Origin: Mesomycoplasma ovipneumoniae ATCC 29419
GTDB taxonomy: Bacteria > Bacillota_I > Bacilli_A > Mycoplasmatales > Metamycoplasmataceae
DNA length: 64,000 nt
Reading direction: 5' to 3'
Assembly: GCF_028885435.1 (NCBI RefSeq)
Contig: NZ_CP118522.1
Span: forward strand, 1 to 64,000
Of the stretch, positions 42,211-53,800 are shown in pieces (the first letter of the stretch is position 1; each line of letters opens with the position of its first letter). Made by a program: the position numbers and the translations under genes. Below the pieces are notes generated by a model. That model did no database searches, had not been told where the DNA came from, and worked only from the letters and a program-made list of their open reading frames with translations.

Positions 42211-42284
42211 GGGGGTTTAGTATAATGGCAGTACCATGGACTCCAAACCCATCAGTGAAGGTTCGAATCCTTTAACCCCCGCCA
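42211..42284 (+). tRNA. tRNA-Trp (anticodon CCA)
   Basis: 74 nt. Acceptor GGGGGTT/AACCCCC, discriminator G, CCA encoded. The anticodon loop CTCCAAA gives CCA. The anticodon stem has an A-C mismatch at 31-39. This tRNA reads UGG; the UCA tRNA needed for the many TGA codons is not in the window. Confidence 0.85.
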
Positions 42285-42317
42285 AAAAATTATTTTTAAA
42301 ATACGAAAGGTGACAAG

Positions 42318-42809
42318 ATGCAAACAAAATTCAAGAACAAAGCATATAATTTAGTTTCATCATTAATACAACCAGGAGAAAAACTAGAATTTACCGTTAG
42401 TGATATAAATTTTGATGTTGTTGACTTTAAAAATTTTGGAAAAACAACACTAATCTCGATTTTTCCGTCAATTAACACCAAAATTTGTGATGAACAAACA
42501 ACATCCATCCGTGATTTATCAAGGAAATATTCACAATTTAGATTTATTTCAGTTTCACTAGATCTTCCTTCTGCGATTGCTCAGTGAAAAAATGCAAATT
42601 TATCCGAAAATATGGAGATATATTCTGACTATCGTTTGCGTAGTTTTGGACTAGCTACTGGATTTTTAATTGATGATGTATTTTTATTAAATCGTGGTTA
42701 TATTATTGTTGACTCTGAAGGAAAAGTTTTAGTTGTTGAACCTAATTCTGATGTTCACGATCAAATTAATTTTGAACAATTAGAAAAACATCTTCAAAAC
42801 CTTTCATAA
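42318..42809 (+). CDS. tpx: Thiol peroxidase (Tpx-like), single cysteine
   Basis: 163 aa. SINTKICDEQT contains the peroxidatic C57 (family SxDTPVCxxQT, here with Thr to Asn and Pro to Lys changes around it). The family resolving Cys after DLPFA is absent, and C57 is the only cysteine. The C-terminal half keeps GLATGFLIDDVFLLNRGYIIVD. It would need an external thiol to regenerate. TGA-Trp at 42585. Two steps downstream are lgt and trxB. Confidence 0.85.
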
Positions 42810-42854
42810 TTTTGCTAAAAACTTAAAAATTAATTTTTATTTACATATTCAAGA

Positions 42855-42880
42855 AATGCACATTTAATTGTGTATTTTTT
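42855..42880 (+). terminator. Terminator after tpx
   Basis: AATGCACA, 6-nt loop, TGTGTATT with T-run. Confidence 0.65.
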
Positions 42881-42908
42881 ATTTATTTTTTAAAAATAAA
42901 AAAAGTGG

Positions 42909-42914
42909 TATAAT
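42909..42914 (+). promoter_or_regulatory. -10 box for lgt
   Basis: TATAAT in TGGTATAAT, 29 bp before the ATG. Confidence 0.55.
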
Positions 42915-42943
42915 TTATAAGACAAAATAAAATAGGAATAACA

Positions 42944-43924
42944 ATGAATGACCTTACAAAAATTCCCGCTGACCTAATAAATGAACGCCCTTTTAAAGAA
43001 GGTGAGGCTTTTTGGTTAATTCAGGATTGAATTCCAATTTATGCCCTCACAGTCGTTCTGGGTATGGTTGCGTCAATTATCACAATTTATTTTTTCTGAA
43101 AGCGCGAAGGTTACAAATTTGATCATTTAGCCGCGCTGATTTTTATCACAATTCCTATTTCTATTGTTGGAGCTCGTTTTGGATATATTCTTGAGCGTTT
43201 AGTGGTAGGGGATTTAACATCATTACAACAGTGATGAAATATTCGCCAAGGTGGACTTTCAATTCAATGAGGTGTTATTTTTCCAACTGTTGCAAATTTA
43301 ATTTATGCTTATCGAAAACGGGCTAGTTTTGACTGACGAAAAGGCTTTTCTTTTATCTTGCCAGCGGTTTTAATTGGCCAATTTTTAGGAAGATGAGGAA
43401 ACTTTACAAATCACGAAGTCTATGGATTTCTTGATCCTGAAGGTAAAACCGTAAATTGATTAGGTGATTTTATTCGAAAAAATATGTTTATTGCCGATAA
43501 ACATGCGCCAAATGGTCAACTCCGTGTTCCATTATTTTTCTATGAATCACTAACTTCGCTATTTGGTTACTTGGTAATTGTATGAGTTTTAAATCTTTTT
43601 TCATGACTCAAACCAGGTTCAACAGGGGCGCTATACATTTTATATTACGGAATTGTTCGGGCTTCTATGGAATTTTTACGGCAAGAATCATATGTTTATT
43701 ATTTTGTAATTGCAATTTTGATGATAATTCTGGGAATTTTGTTGTTCATCCGCTTTCAATTTTTCACAAATTACTATGTAAAAATTGAAAACAAAAAGTT
43801 AAAATTAGCATTTTCTGAAAGATACACAAAAGAAAACAGACGCTATATTGGTTTGCCTTGAATTAGATGGAATCGTAATGTTTCTGATCTTGCAAAATCA
43901 GAACCAAAAACCATAGAGGCTTAG
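42944..43924 (+). CDS. lgt: Prolipoprotein diacylglyceryl transferase
   Basis: 326 aa with many TGA-Trp codons. Transfers diacylglycerol to lipobox cysteines such as that of the BMP lipoprotein (29167). About seven membrane segments. Signature blocks: RFGYILERL, NIRQGGLSIQWG and GQFLGRWGNFTNHEVYG (Lgt signature GRxGNFxNxExYG). The C-terminal 60 residues are a basic cytoplasmic tail. Confidence 0.95.
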
Positions 43925-43946
43925 TCAAAATTGAAATTTTACAACG

Positions 43947-43972
43947 AAAAACATTAGTTTTTAATGTTTTTT
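43947..43972 (+). terminator. Terminator after lgt
   Basis: AAAAACATTA, GTTT loop, TAATGTTTTT plus T-run. Confidence 0.65.
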
Positions 43973-44033
43973 ATAATTTAATATTATATAATTATTTATA
44001 ATCGTTAAAATTTTATTCTTAAGGGGTCTAGTC

Positions 44034-44951
44034 ATGGAAAATTATGATGTTATAATAATCGGAGCAGGTCCGGCTGGTCTAACAACCGCTCTTTATGCTT
44101 CTCGTGGTAATTTAAAAGTTCTAATTTTGGAAAAAGGAGCGCCAGGTGGGAAGCTTGTTTCACAATCTAAAATTGAAAATTGACCTGGAGATGAGTTTAT
44201 TGATGGTGCATCTTTAGCACTAAGAATGTATAAACACTCACTAAAATTCGGAACAAAACACCGTTATTGTGAAGTTGATTATATTGAATCTAACTCACCT
44301 TTTGACCATAAAGTTATTTGTAAAGACGGTAAAACTTTCACAGGAAAATCCGTTGTTGTAGCTTCAGGAATGGTCGAAAGAAAACCGTTAGATATTAAAA
44401 ATTACCTTGATTTTGAAGGTAAAGGTGTTTCTTATTGTGTTGTTTGCGATGGCCCTTTTTATGCCAATCAACCTTCAATTGTTATTGGAGGAGGAAATTC
44501 TGCTGTTGAGGAATCAAGTTTTTTAGCTTCAATAGCCTCAAAAGTTTATGTTTTAGTTCGTGATGACAAATTTATTGCCGAGCCACTTTTAATAGAAGAA
44601 CTCAAAAAAAACAAAAATGTTGAAATTTTATTTAACGCTAAAGTTTTAGAACTCCGTGGAGACGGTGCACTTGAGTCAGCAATTATTGATCACAACGGTG
44701 AGCAAAAAACACTTGAAATTAAGTCACTTTTCCCATACATTGGGTTTTTGCCTGCTACTAGCTTTTTGCAAAAAAACCATAAAGAAATTCTTGATAAATT
44801 TAATTTTATTTCTGTTGACAAATACGGACAGTCAAAAATTCCTGGCGTTTATGCTGTTGGTGATGTTGTTACAAAAGAAATTAGACAAATTGTTACTGCC
44901 GCAAATGATGGTGCAATTGTTGGTAAAATTTTAACTAATCGAATTAAGTAA
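44034..44951 (+). CDS. trxB: Thioredoxin reductase
   Basis: 305 aa flavoprotein. FAD-binding GAGPAGLTTALYASR, redox pair C-V-V-C in SYCVVCDGPF, NAD(P)H-binding GGGNSAVEES, and closing YAVGDVVTKEIRQIVTAANDG. AAGGGG precedes the ATG. It is expected to recycle the thioredoxin (10661) and may reduce Tpx (42318). The next gene starts 17 bp after the stop. Confidence 0.96.
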
Positions 44952-44967
44952 AAAAGGTTCCTATATA

Positions 44968-47900
44968 GTGAAAATAGTTAAGAAATTTTCCAAAACGAAA
45001 TTTTTAACAAAAAAATCAAAAATTTTACTAGGGCTTACTTTATCCGCATCATTTCTTGGTGTTTTAGGAATTTCAGTCGGTATTTCTTATGGTTTTGGCT
45101 TAATTAAAAAAAATTCTTATCAAACAACTGTTGAGGATTTAAATAGAACAATAACTAAAATTAATGCTCTTAGTTTTAATGCTCAAAAAGTTTCTCCTTT
45201 TTCAACTTACGCCTCACTAAAAGAAGAGTGAAAAAAAATTCAAAACTCACCAAACCAAGGTGATTTTTTCGATCTTTTTAGCCTTGAAAATAAAAGATTG
45301 CAACCATATAAGTTACCAAACGGAATTTGACTTGAGTTTGTAGATGTAAAACCAGATGATGCCAATCAACAATTTAATGTTGAATTTTTACTCAAAACTC
45401 ATAATCACTCGAGAATTATAAAATCTGACATAAGAACTGACAAAATTTCTATAAGTCCTAATTCAACTTTTTTTCTGGAAAATTTTTACCAAGCACTACA
45501 AATAAATCTTCAAAATATTAGACCATTTTCTAGAGGTGAGCAAAATAAAATCTCTCCTAAAATTTGGCTTGCAAGCGACTTTTTAGCGGAAGCAAATTCT
45601 GAGCAAAGTGCAGAAAGTTTTATTAAAAAGGTTCATGATTTTTTCGACTTTGACTTTGAGTCAATTTTAACTAACAAAAACTTTGCTATTAAACACGAAA
45701 ATAAGTTAGTTTTTCCTTACAAAATTGAAATTATAAAAAATAATAAAAACACTTGAGTTCAACCTTCACAATTGAACTCAGATTTTTTAGAAATACAGGG
45801 TAAAATTAGCTTCACAGAGGAAGCTAAGCAAGTATTTCCAAAAAATTTTAATACAAATATAACTAAAAATTTTACTTTTTTACTTTTTGATTCAGCTAAA
45901 AATAAGTCTGCTTTCGTTGATCCTAAAGTTTTTATACAAATTCCAAAACTAACAGATCTAAAAGTTGATCAATTTTCACACGAAAATCAAGAAAACAAAG
46001 TTGATATTTCACAAAAATCAATATCTTGAGTTTATAACTTCCTTAAATACAACGAAGAAACAAAAGCATTAAAAACACCTGAAGAAGCAAAAATAGCTCT
46101 TAATTCTTTTATTAATTCAGATTTACAACTTGATTTTACCGATTATGATGACTTAGATCCAAAAATCAAGCAAAAATTTGGTTTTAATATTATAGTTGAA
46201 AAAATTCAACTTGATTCAGACGAGCAGTCATCGCTAGTTCGCATACCGTTTGAAATTTTTTATCCCCTTAATGATGAAGGTTCAGAAAAATTAACTAAAA
46301 GTTCCGAACTTGTTTTAAGAAATTTTAAAAATTCTGAATCCCAAGATGTTTCTACATTTGACCCTAAAAATTTTAGCCAAATTCCAGTTGTTAATTTAGA
46401 TTATCCTACCGATAAAAATAAAAAAGATGAAGTCTTTTCATCTTTTGATTATGTTTCAAAAGATGAAATTCAAAGATTAATTGACTCAAATGCACACGAA
46501 GAAATTTATAATATTTTAATAAACTCTTCAAAATTTAATCTTAACTTTCCGGAAACTCAGATTTTAAATTCCTGAACTTTTAAGTACGATTTTCCAACTC
46601 TTTCTGAGTTTTCCAAAAGAACATTAACTCCACAAACACTAGAAAATAGCACAAATACGCGTGCTTTTTTTGAAAATAATCAAGAATTTATATATTTTGT
46701 AAAAAATATTTTGACCTTACCTAAAGAAGAAGCTCAAAAATATCTTAGAATTCTTTTTAATTCCCTTGCAGAATTAAAATCTGACACATTTGACGAAAAT
46801 CAGCAAACTTCTGAAACTCAAAGTCTTGATTCAAACCCAAAAAATGAAACTGTTGCCGCACAAGCAACACAATTTCAGGAAACAGAAACTGAAAATTCTA
46901 CAAACAACACAAATTCTCAAGGTTCTCAGCAACCCGAAAATCAAGGAAATCAACAACAAAACTCAGAAAGTCAAACTCCTGATACTAATTTTGCCCCAAA
47001 AATTAAGACTATTAATGAGAAAATTGTTTCAAATCTTCAAAATCAATATCTAATTACGGAATTTAGCGATTTAATTTCTAAAATTGAGGCCTTAAACCAA
47101 AAAAATGGACAGTCACAAGCGGAACTAAATGCTCAAACATTTTCTGAATTATTTATAGAAACTTATAAAAATAATAGTTTAGTCAAGCAGTTTGAAACAC
47201 TTGGCGAAAATCTTTCTTATAAAATAGTTTTTCTAGCCAATCAACAATCAGAACAACTTGATTCTGAGGGTCAACCTTCAACTCCAAAACCAGTTGAGGT
47301 CGCTGATCAAGAAACTTCTGAAAATGATAGTAGTCCCAAAAAAGAGATTTTTACACTAGGTTATTATTATATTTTCACTTCTGCTACAAATAATAAAATT
47401 GTTTTTAGAACCCCAATTAATTCACTAAAATTAGATGTTTTTGCAGATCAAAATCCTCAAAGTGAAATTGAAGTCTTGTCCAATGTTGTTCTAAATTTTC
47501 CACAAAATCTTTTAAAATTAGAGCTTGATGAGTCTAATTTTGCAACCGCGCTTACATTTTCTAAAACCGCCGAAGAGGTTCTAAATTCTGAGTTTAATAA
47601 TAAAGATAAAGATTTTAAAGAAACACTAGAGAGTATGAAAAAACTTTTTGGTTTTTCTACTTTTGTTCAAATTTATCCTTTATTAAACGGACATGGCCTT
47701 ATATATAAAAAAGATAGTGTTTTTAAAGATAAATTTGGAAATTTGAAAATTAGATTTGCCGTAAAAAATCTAAATTCTACTGAAAAATCTCAAATTTTCA
47801 TTCCAAACACTGTGAATAATGAGCAAAATAATCCTGATAATTCAGTGCAAAATCCTTCTACTCCTCAAGATTCACCTTCACAACCAGCACCAACCCCGTC

Positions 47901-48090
47901 AGTTCCAGCTTCACCTTCGACCCCGCCAGCACAACCAACTCAACCGCAACAAACTCAACAACCTGCAACTCAGAGCACGCAGCCGCAACTTAAAAATAAT
48001 CTAGATCCTTTCATACCACAAGACAATGAAGCAAAATATCCGCTTATTTTTACAGTAATCAGACCAAAAAGGCAGTTAAATCGAAATTAG
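44968..48090 (+). CDS. P97-family surface protein paralog 2
   Basis: 1040 aa from a GTG start (44968) with weak AAAGG upstream; no ATG fits the anchor. A basic head and N-terminal membrane segment (about 20-45) lead into a P97-like first domain with FLEFVDV-type LEFVDVKPDDANQQFNVEF. Two low-complexity Asn/Gln/Ser/Thr-rich stretches lie near 610-680 and the C-terminal 50-60 residues are Pro/Gln-rich (about 955-1015). No R1 or R2 repeat array. Paired with the P102-like gene 7 bp downstream. Confidence 0.82.
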
Positions 48091-48096
48091 GAAAAA

Positions 48097-51021
48097 ATGA
48101 AAAAAACTAAAATAGTAAGAAAAGTAAAAAAAGTTTCACACACCAGATCTTTAATGATTATGGCGACTTGGCCTATTGCAATTGGTGCAATTTTAGGTTT
48201 TTCTTATTTAACTTATTCGCTGGTTGAGTCAAAGTATTTTGATGTTGTTGATCAGCGAAATTTAGAAAAAACTGAAGTTAATCAGAGAGGGATTCAACTT
48301 TCAAATGAAGAATTTGGAAAAATTGTTGATCAAATGCAAATTGACGAGAATTTTTCCAAATATTCAGCCGAACAAATTCTCGATTTATCTCGTGATTCAG
48401 CGTCTAATTTTCATCTTACCACAATTTTTAACCTTACCAATTTTAGTTCAAAATATCCTTTTTTAAAACTTAATATCAACCCTATCAATAAATCTGATGT
48501 TGAAAATGATGATCTAGTTACAAAAGTTGTTAATAATAATTTAATTAACGTTGTTTTTTCGGCGCATGATCAATTTACAAATAAAACTTATTCAAAAGTT
48601 CATTCAATTCGTGGCTTCAATGGCAAAGGTGATATTCCATTTATAAGCTTTAATATTGACCAACAAAAGTCCGCTTTTATTTTACAAACAGCACAAATAA
48701 ACCAAAAATGAAATGCACTTTCGTTTATTCAAGTGCTAAATTCTGAGTATAAAAATACAAAAGATGCTAAAAAAACCCTTGAAAAATTTGGTTCTTTTTT
48801 ATTTTTAGACTCAAATGATAATTTAGTAAATTTTCCTGCGGGCACCTATTTTGATTTTGAAACAGACTCATCTGGAAACATAATTTTTAAAAATATCGAC
48901 GACTCAAGTGGTAATTTGTGAATTTCCTTTGGGATTTTTGACTCAAATAAAACTAAAATTCGGACTTTTGATTTAAAGGTTTCAAATTTACTAGATTACG
49001 CACAAGTTACTAATTATCTTAATAATTTAATTAAAACTAATGATGAACTTATCATCTTGAAAGACGAAAAAATTCAAGAAATTGTTACACAAAATGTATC
49101 TTTATCTACCTTTTTAGTGTCCCAAACTGATCATAGCAATCTCTTTGATATATCAAAATTACAAAATTTATTCACAAATTCCTTACCAAATTTTAATGTA
49201 AGACTGTTTGGAACAAATATTCAAATGGACCGAATTGGTGAAGTTGAACTTATGGTTCAAATCGATTTTAAGGCTAAAGAAATTGAAAAACTAGCTCAAA
49301 ATCAGGTATCTTTATTTCAAGATGTTGGCGAAAATAATTCTCAAAACTCAAGTCAAGAAAATCTAAATGATGCTCAAACTCAGGAAAATTACCGTAAATT
49401 TAATTTTATTTACACTTTAAAACCTTTCAAAAACTTAGCACAAAGATATTTGGATTCTGTGATTAAGGATAATGATCTCTACATTGTAAGACAAAAGTTT
49501 AATTATTTAGATGGCGCAGAAATTATTAATAATTTAAGGTCAATTAATGCTAGTTTTTATTCTTTTCAGGAAAATAGAAACACAAGTAAGGGCTTGGAAA
49601 TTGTTAATTTAGAAAGCAGTCCAACTTATGATAGTTTAACTAGTCAAAGAGCAATTGTGACGTGATTTAAAGACTTTTTTAAAGATTCATTAACATTTCC
49701 GTCCTGAAAAAAAACTGATGAAAATGAGAAACCTGAAGAAGTTTTATCAAAAATTTTTGCTAAAATGAATGACATAATTAACTCTAAGCAAATTTTTTCT
49801 TACGGTGTTAAATATAATTTATTTTTTGAAAGTTCTACTGGCCAATTAACAATAACAATTAGTATTTATGACAGATTTAATAAAATTTTAGGTCAAAAAG
49901 ATATAAAAATAAGTGGTCTGTCACCAACAAATCCTCAATTATTATTAGCCAAAGAAAATCAAGCAAATTTTTTTATTGACGGATCTGGCGGATATAATGT
50001 TGGCGAATCTGATGAAAGTAATTTATTTCACTCAGAAATTAAAGGCCTAAAATCAATCACAAACCCTCAAGTTTCGCTTGGCCTTGACTCTTCAAAAAGG
50101 CGTGATAAAAAAGTTAAACTTGTCAGAAATTCAGGGATTTTATATCCAAGTCTAAACGACAATTATTTAAAATTATTTTATAAAAGTGACGAAAATTTTG
50201 AAAGAACTGTAGCTTTTGAAGAAAATACTCCATTTTTTTATTCATTCTCAGTCCAAAATAACTTAGAACCTAACCAATCTAAAATTGTCCTTAAATTTAT
50301 TACAGAACAAAACGGGGCTTCTGATCAACAAACAAATCAAGATCCTAATTTAATTTGAGTTAAAAAACTATCTAAAAAAAGTGATTTAACAAACTTAAAT
50401 TCAGATTCAATTCCTGATAATACGCCAGTTTGGCTAATAGGTGTTTCAAAAAAGGCAGAAATCGAAACAAGTAGTACAAATACAAACCAAAATGGAAAAA
50501 TTATTGGTATTTTGCCTGTTGATGAAGGTCAATTTACTAATTTTGTTCTTTCTTACAATGCTCTTAATGAGAATTTATCTTCAAATTCTGGGGGAACTCA
50601 AACTCAAAATCCTCAAAAGATAATTGTAAAAATTGCAACTTCAAAATCCAAAGATCAACCTCAAATTGAACTAGAAAAAAACTTTTGATCCACCCAAAAT
50701 GCTTCTTCAACAACTTCAGGTTCTTCAACAACTTCAGGTTCTTTGACAACCTCAACAGGTCCAGCTTCAACATCAACAACAGTTCCAACTGCCTCAACAA
50801 CATCTGCTTCCACAACAACAACAACAACAACAACTTCTTCACCCGCTTCTTCAACAACCCCTACAACCCCAGCAAAAACTTTAACCCTTCATTTTGGAGA
50901 TGAAGAAAACAACAAAAACTCCGATAAATCAGAGGTTTTGTTTAGATATTTTATACAATTTAATAACCAATTTTCCAAAAAAGAAGATTTTGAAAAAGCC
51001 TTTGCAACAGCATTAAAATAA
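48097..51021 (+). CDS. P102-family surface protein paralog 2
   Basis: 974 aa. N-terminal membrane segment (about 18-42) after a basic head. ADSASNFHLTT-like LSRDSASNFHLTTIFNL and INVVFSAHDQFTNKTYSKVHSIRGF resemble the P102 head. A Ser/Thr-rich linker (about residues 869-929) contains a run of ACA codons (about 50811-50835) that could slip in length. GGAAAAA precedes the ATG. Likely exported and anchored, partner of the 44968 product. Confidence 0.82.
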
Positions 51022-51093
51022 AACTATTTTTCTTTTTCCAAATATAGATTATTTTGTTTATAAAACAATCTATATTTGGAATTTTTTGTTATT
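51022..51093. repeat. Outer target duplication, copy 1 (clpB 3' end)
   Basis: 72 bp nearly identical to 53728-53800, the last codons of clpB. The two flank the older IS relic, so it inserted into the clpB 3' end and duplicated it. Confidence 0.8.
51038..51086 (+). terminator. Terminator after P102 paralog 2
   Basis: Perfect 13-bp arms CCAAATATAGATT (51038-51050) and AATCTATATTTGG (51067-51079), 16-nt loop, then T-run. It lies in the duplicated clpB 3' segment. Confidence 0.7.
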
Positions 51094-51227
51094 CATCAGT
51101 CTCCCAGTTTGATGCAAAATTCACTTTTTAGATAATAAAAATATGCAAAAATACCGGTAAATCCAGGTTTTTTGACGCTAAAACCTTAATTTTTATAGTT
51201 TTGAAATTAACCTTTTGCAAAAAAAAA

Positions 51228-51380
51228 AAAAAAAATGCTTGGTCTAGGAGAAAATTCTGTTATAATTAGTTTCACTTAAGAATAATTAATAAATTTGGAT
51301 TTTAGAATTAAGGGGAATTAGCTATGTTTTTTGCATAGAAAAATCAGAAAATGCGAATTATCCATTATATTTTTAGATAT
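51228..51380. repeat. Inner target duplication, left copy
   Basis: 153 bp, identical to 53287-53440 apart from one A. An A17 tract (51219-51235) overlaps its start, and TATAAT at 51261-51266. Confidence 0.9.
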
Positions 51381-53132
51381 CCTGAGTTTCCCAGTTTCAT
51401 AAGGTAATTTTAAAAAAGCATCTGGTTTTAGGTACTTTTTAAGTTTTTCGGTAAAAGTTAATAACAATTTTTTTACTGATTTATTAACACATCATAGTAA
51501 AAAATCATACCTATTTCAAATATTCGGATCACTAGGAACACCATCTCGATTTTTAAATGTTATTTGCTGATCTAAAGTGTTAAATTCAACCCTTTGCCTT
51601 AATTTTTGCAACATCGTTACTAAACCAATTTCAGTTAATTGATTGTTTTCAAATAACTTGTTATCACTAATATGTTTGTTGATTTTAAATATTATAGTTT
51701 TTAAAATAACTAGTGAGATAAAACACAAAAGTGTATGAGCTAGAATGTGCTCGTCAATTCTTAAAAATACGAGTAGAATATTCAACAAACCTTTTAGACT
51801 TCTAAAATTAGCTTCAATATTCCACTGTTTTTGGTATTTTTCAACTATGTCTAAGACATTTAAATTTAATATATTTGTTTCATAAACATAGTAACCATCA
51901 AATTGTTTGTCTTTGTCAATTTTATTTTGATCTAATTCAAATTTCATGTTTGAAATTTCCTTAAAATATTTAGGTTTTTTACCAAACAATTTGTTTACCT
52001 CAATAAAACCGTCTTTATTTTGTTTTTTAATAAAACTTTGGATTTGCTCTTCACGAGCTTTTCTGTCTTTTATTGCTCTTTTTTGTACTGTAAGTAATAA
52101 TTCTTCTTCTAATATTTTCGGTGTATGTTTTATTCTTATAAGATGAATAAAATTCTTCTTTTTATACTTAAAATCCGCACTTACATTAACATAATCGCTT
52201 GGATCTAGTAAATAATTTTTAAATTTTTGAGTCCCTACCTTTGCACGATAAGAAATAATGAAATTATAGTTTCTTGATTCAAGAAATCGAATATTTGCAG
52301 CAGTTGACATGCCGCGATCAGCGATTATTGTCATATTTTTGATATTATATTTGGATTCAACATCTAATACAAAAGGGATTAATGTACTAGAATCGCCGGT
52401 ATTCCCTTTAAAAACTTTAATATGAAAAGGAATACCATTTTTATCACACGCTAAGCCAATGACAATTTGGTCTTCTTTGAATTTAGCATCTTTAGAATAA
52501 CCAGGAATTCTTAATCCATTTCTTTCAAATGTCTCAAAATAGACTGTTGATGAGTCAAAATAAAATTCACTGTCCCTTTTTCCAAGTTCGCTTATAACCA
52601 TTTTGTTGACACTATTTAAAAGTTGATTTTGTGACTCATAGACAAGATCTAAAAGTCTATAAAAGCTATTTTTGGAAGTATTTATTTGATTTGAGTAGTC
52701 ATCCTTTTTATCAAAAGCATTAATAATGCTGCCAGGATCAGTGATCCGTTTTGAAATTAAGTAGTTAAAAATTTCCTTCATATTTTTATGTCTACTTTTA
52801 GGAAGTGATTCAAAAATATTGTGCTTTTCAATAAGTTTTTCAATTAATTCCCGCCAACAAAAACCGAACGCTTCGATTATGCTTGAATTTTTAATAGAAT
52901 CAAGTAAAATAGCCTTGACTTTATCTTTGTCATCTAAATTTGAAAACAATTTCAATTTTTCTTTGATAATTTGAACAGCATTTGGATTAATTTTTTCCAA
53001 ATTCCGCTCATTTCCTAAACTAAATCAACGTTTTGGACCTTTGGAATAACCTTGTGTTCAGCCAACATATTTATATGGTTTATCTTTTGAAGATCCTCAA
53101 ACACTAAATAAAAACAAATTTTGTTTTTTCAT
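51318..53132 (-). CDS. IS1634-family transposase
   Basis: 604 codons from the ATG at 53132, which lies upstream of the alternative TTG start at 53000, with TGA-Trp in SVWGSS, GWTQG and RWFSL. IS4/IS1634-type DDE motifs: FYFDSSTVYFE, MTIIADRGMSTAAN and QWNIEANFRSLKG. The reading frame has no stop inside the element: it passes the inverted repeat (51381) and ends at TAA 51318-51320 in the duplicated target. The intrinsic part is 584 codons. Upstream minus-strand TATAAT lies just before the ATG (plus ATTATA near 53139). Confidence 0.85.
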
Positions 53133-53286
53133 AATGTATAATTATACCATAAAATTACTTAAAATGCTACCAAATGCTACCAATTAAAATTAAGGTTTTA
53201 CATTCAAAAAGCACCGATTTACGGGTCTTTTTCATATTTATATTCACTAAAAAGTGAATTTTTGCCTTCAAACTGGGAAACTCGGG
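51381..53286 (-). mobile_element. IS1634-family element, apparently full length
   Basis: 1906 bp. Inverted ends CCTGAGTTTCCCAGTTT (51381) and its counterpart AAACTGGGAAACTCGGG ending at 53286. Bounded by a ~153-bp direct repeat. Long target duplications are a known hallmark of IS1634. Carries one transposase gene on the minus strand. Confidence 0.9.
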
Positions 53287-53440
53287 AAAAAAAATGCTTG
53301 GTCTAGGAGAAAATTCTGTTATAATTAGTTTCACTTAAGAATAATTAATAAATTTGGATTTTAGAATTAAGGGGAATTAGCTATGTTTTTTGCATAGAAA
53401 AAATCAGAAAATGCGAATTATCCATTATATTTTTAGATAT
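53287..53440. repeat. Inner target duplication, right copy
   Basis: 154 bp, second copy of 51228-51380. Together with the flanking relic it shows where the IS entered. Confidence 0.9.
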
Positions 53441-53529
53441 GATGGAATGCCTTAAATTTACCCGTTTAGAAATCTATAAATTTAGGGTTTTGTTTATTGT
53501 TCTTTCAAAACTTCATATGTTTTTTTAGG

Positions 53530-53568
53530 CTCAATGCAGATAAAAACGAGTTTTGTATTTGCATTGAG
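53530..53568 (+). repeat. Relic hairpin, second copy
   Basis: Arms CTCAATGCAGATA (53530-53542) and TATTTGCATTGAG (53556-53568), apex AAAACGAGTTTTG. Counterpart of 39183-39221 with compensatory base changes. Confidence 0.6.
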
Positions 53569-53727
53569 TTTGAATAGTAGTTGTATTTTTTATGATTTTT
53601 GTTATTTTATCCATAAATTGATTTTTGCTAGTGATTTAAAATAGGTAATTAACTTTTACCAAAAAAGTTAAAAAGTGCCCAAAACTGGACACTTTTCAAG
53701 ATTATTTCATCAAACAGGAAAACTCGG

Positions 53728-53800
53728 AACTATTTTTCTTTTTCCAAATATAGATTATTTTGTTTATAAGACAATCTATATTTTGAATTTTCTGTTATTT
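53728..53800. repeat. Outer target duplication, copy 2 (in clpB)
   Basis: Contains the clpB stop codon (53730-53732). Second copy of 51022-51093. Confidence 0.8.

Larger units (their letters stand above)
51094..53727 (+). mobile_element. IS1634-type relic split by a second IS1634-family insertion
   Basis: Remaining parts are 51094-51380 and 53441-53727 (about 570 bp), in plus orientation. Inverted ends: CAGTCTCCCAGTTTGATG (51097-51114) and CATCAAACAGGAAAACTCGG (53708-53727). The left part matches the promoter-side end of the intact IS, the right part its transposase 3' end, and the interior matches relic A at 38930-39275. No coding capacity left. Confidence 0.75.

Noticed and set aside
50564..50857. 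97-aa minus-strand ORF in P102 paralog 2
   Set aside because: Leu-rich antisense of the Ser/Thr linker, a composition artefact.
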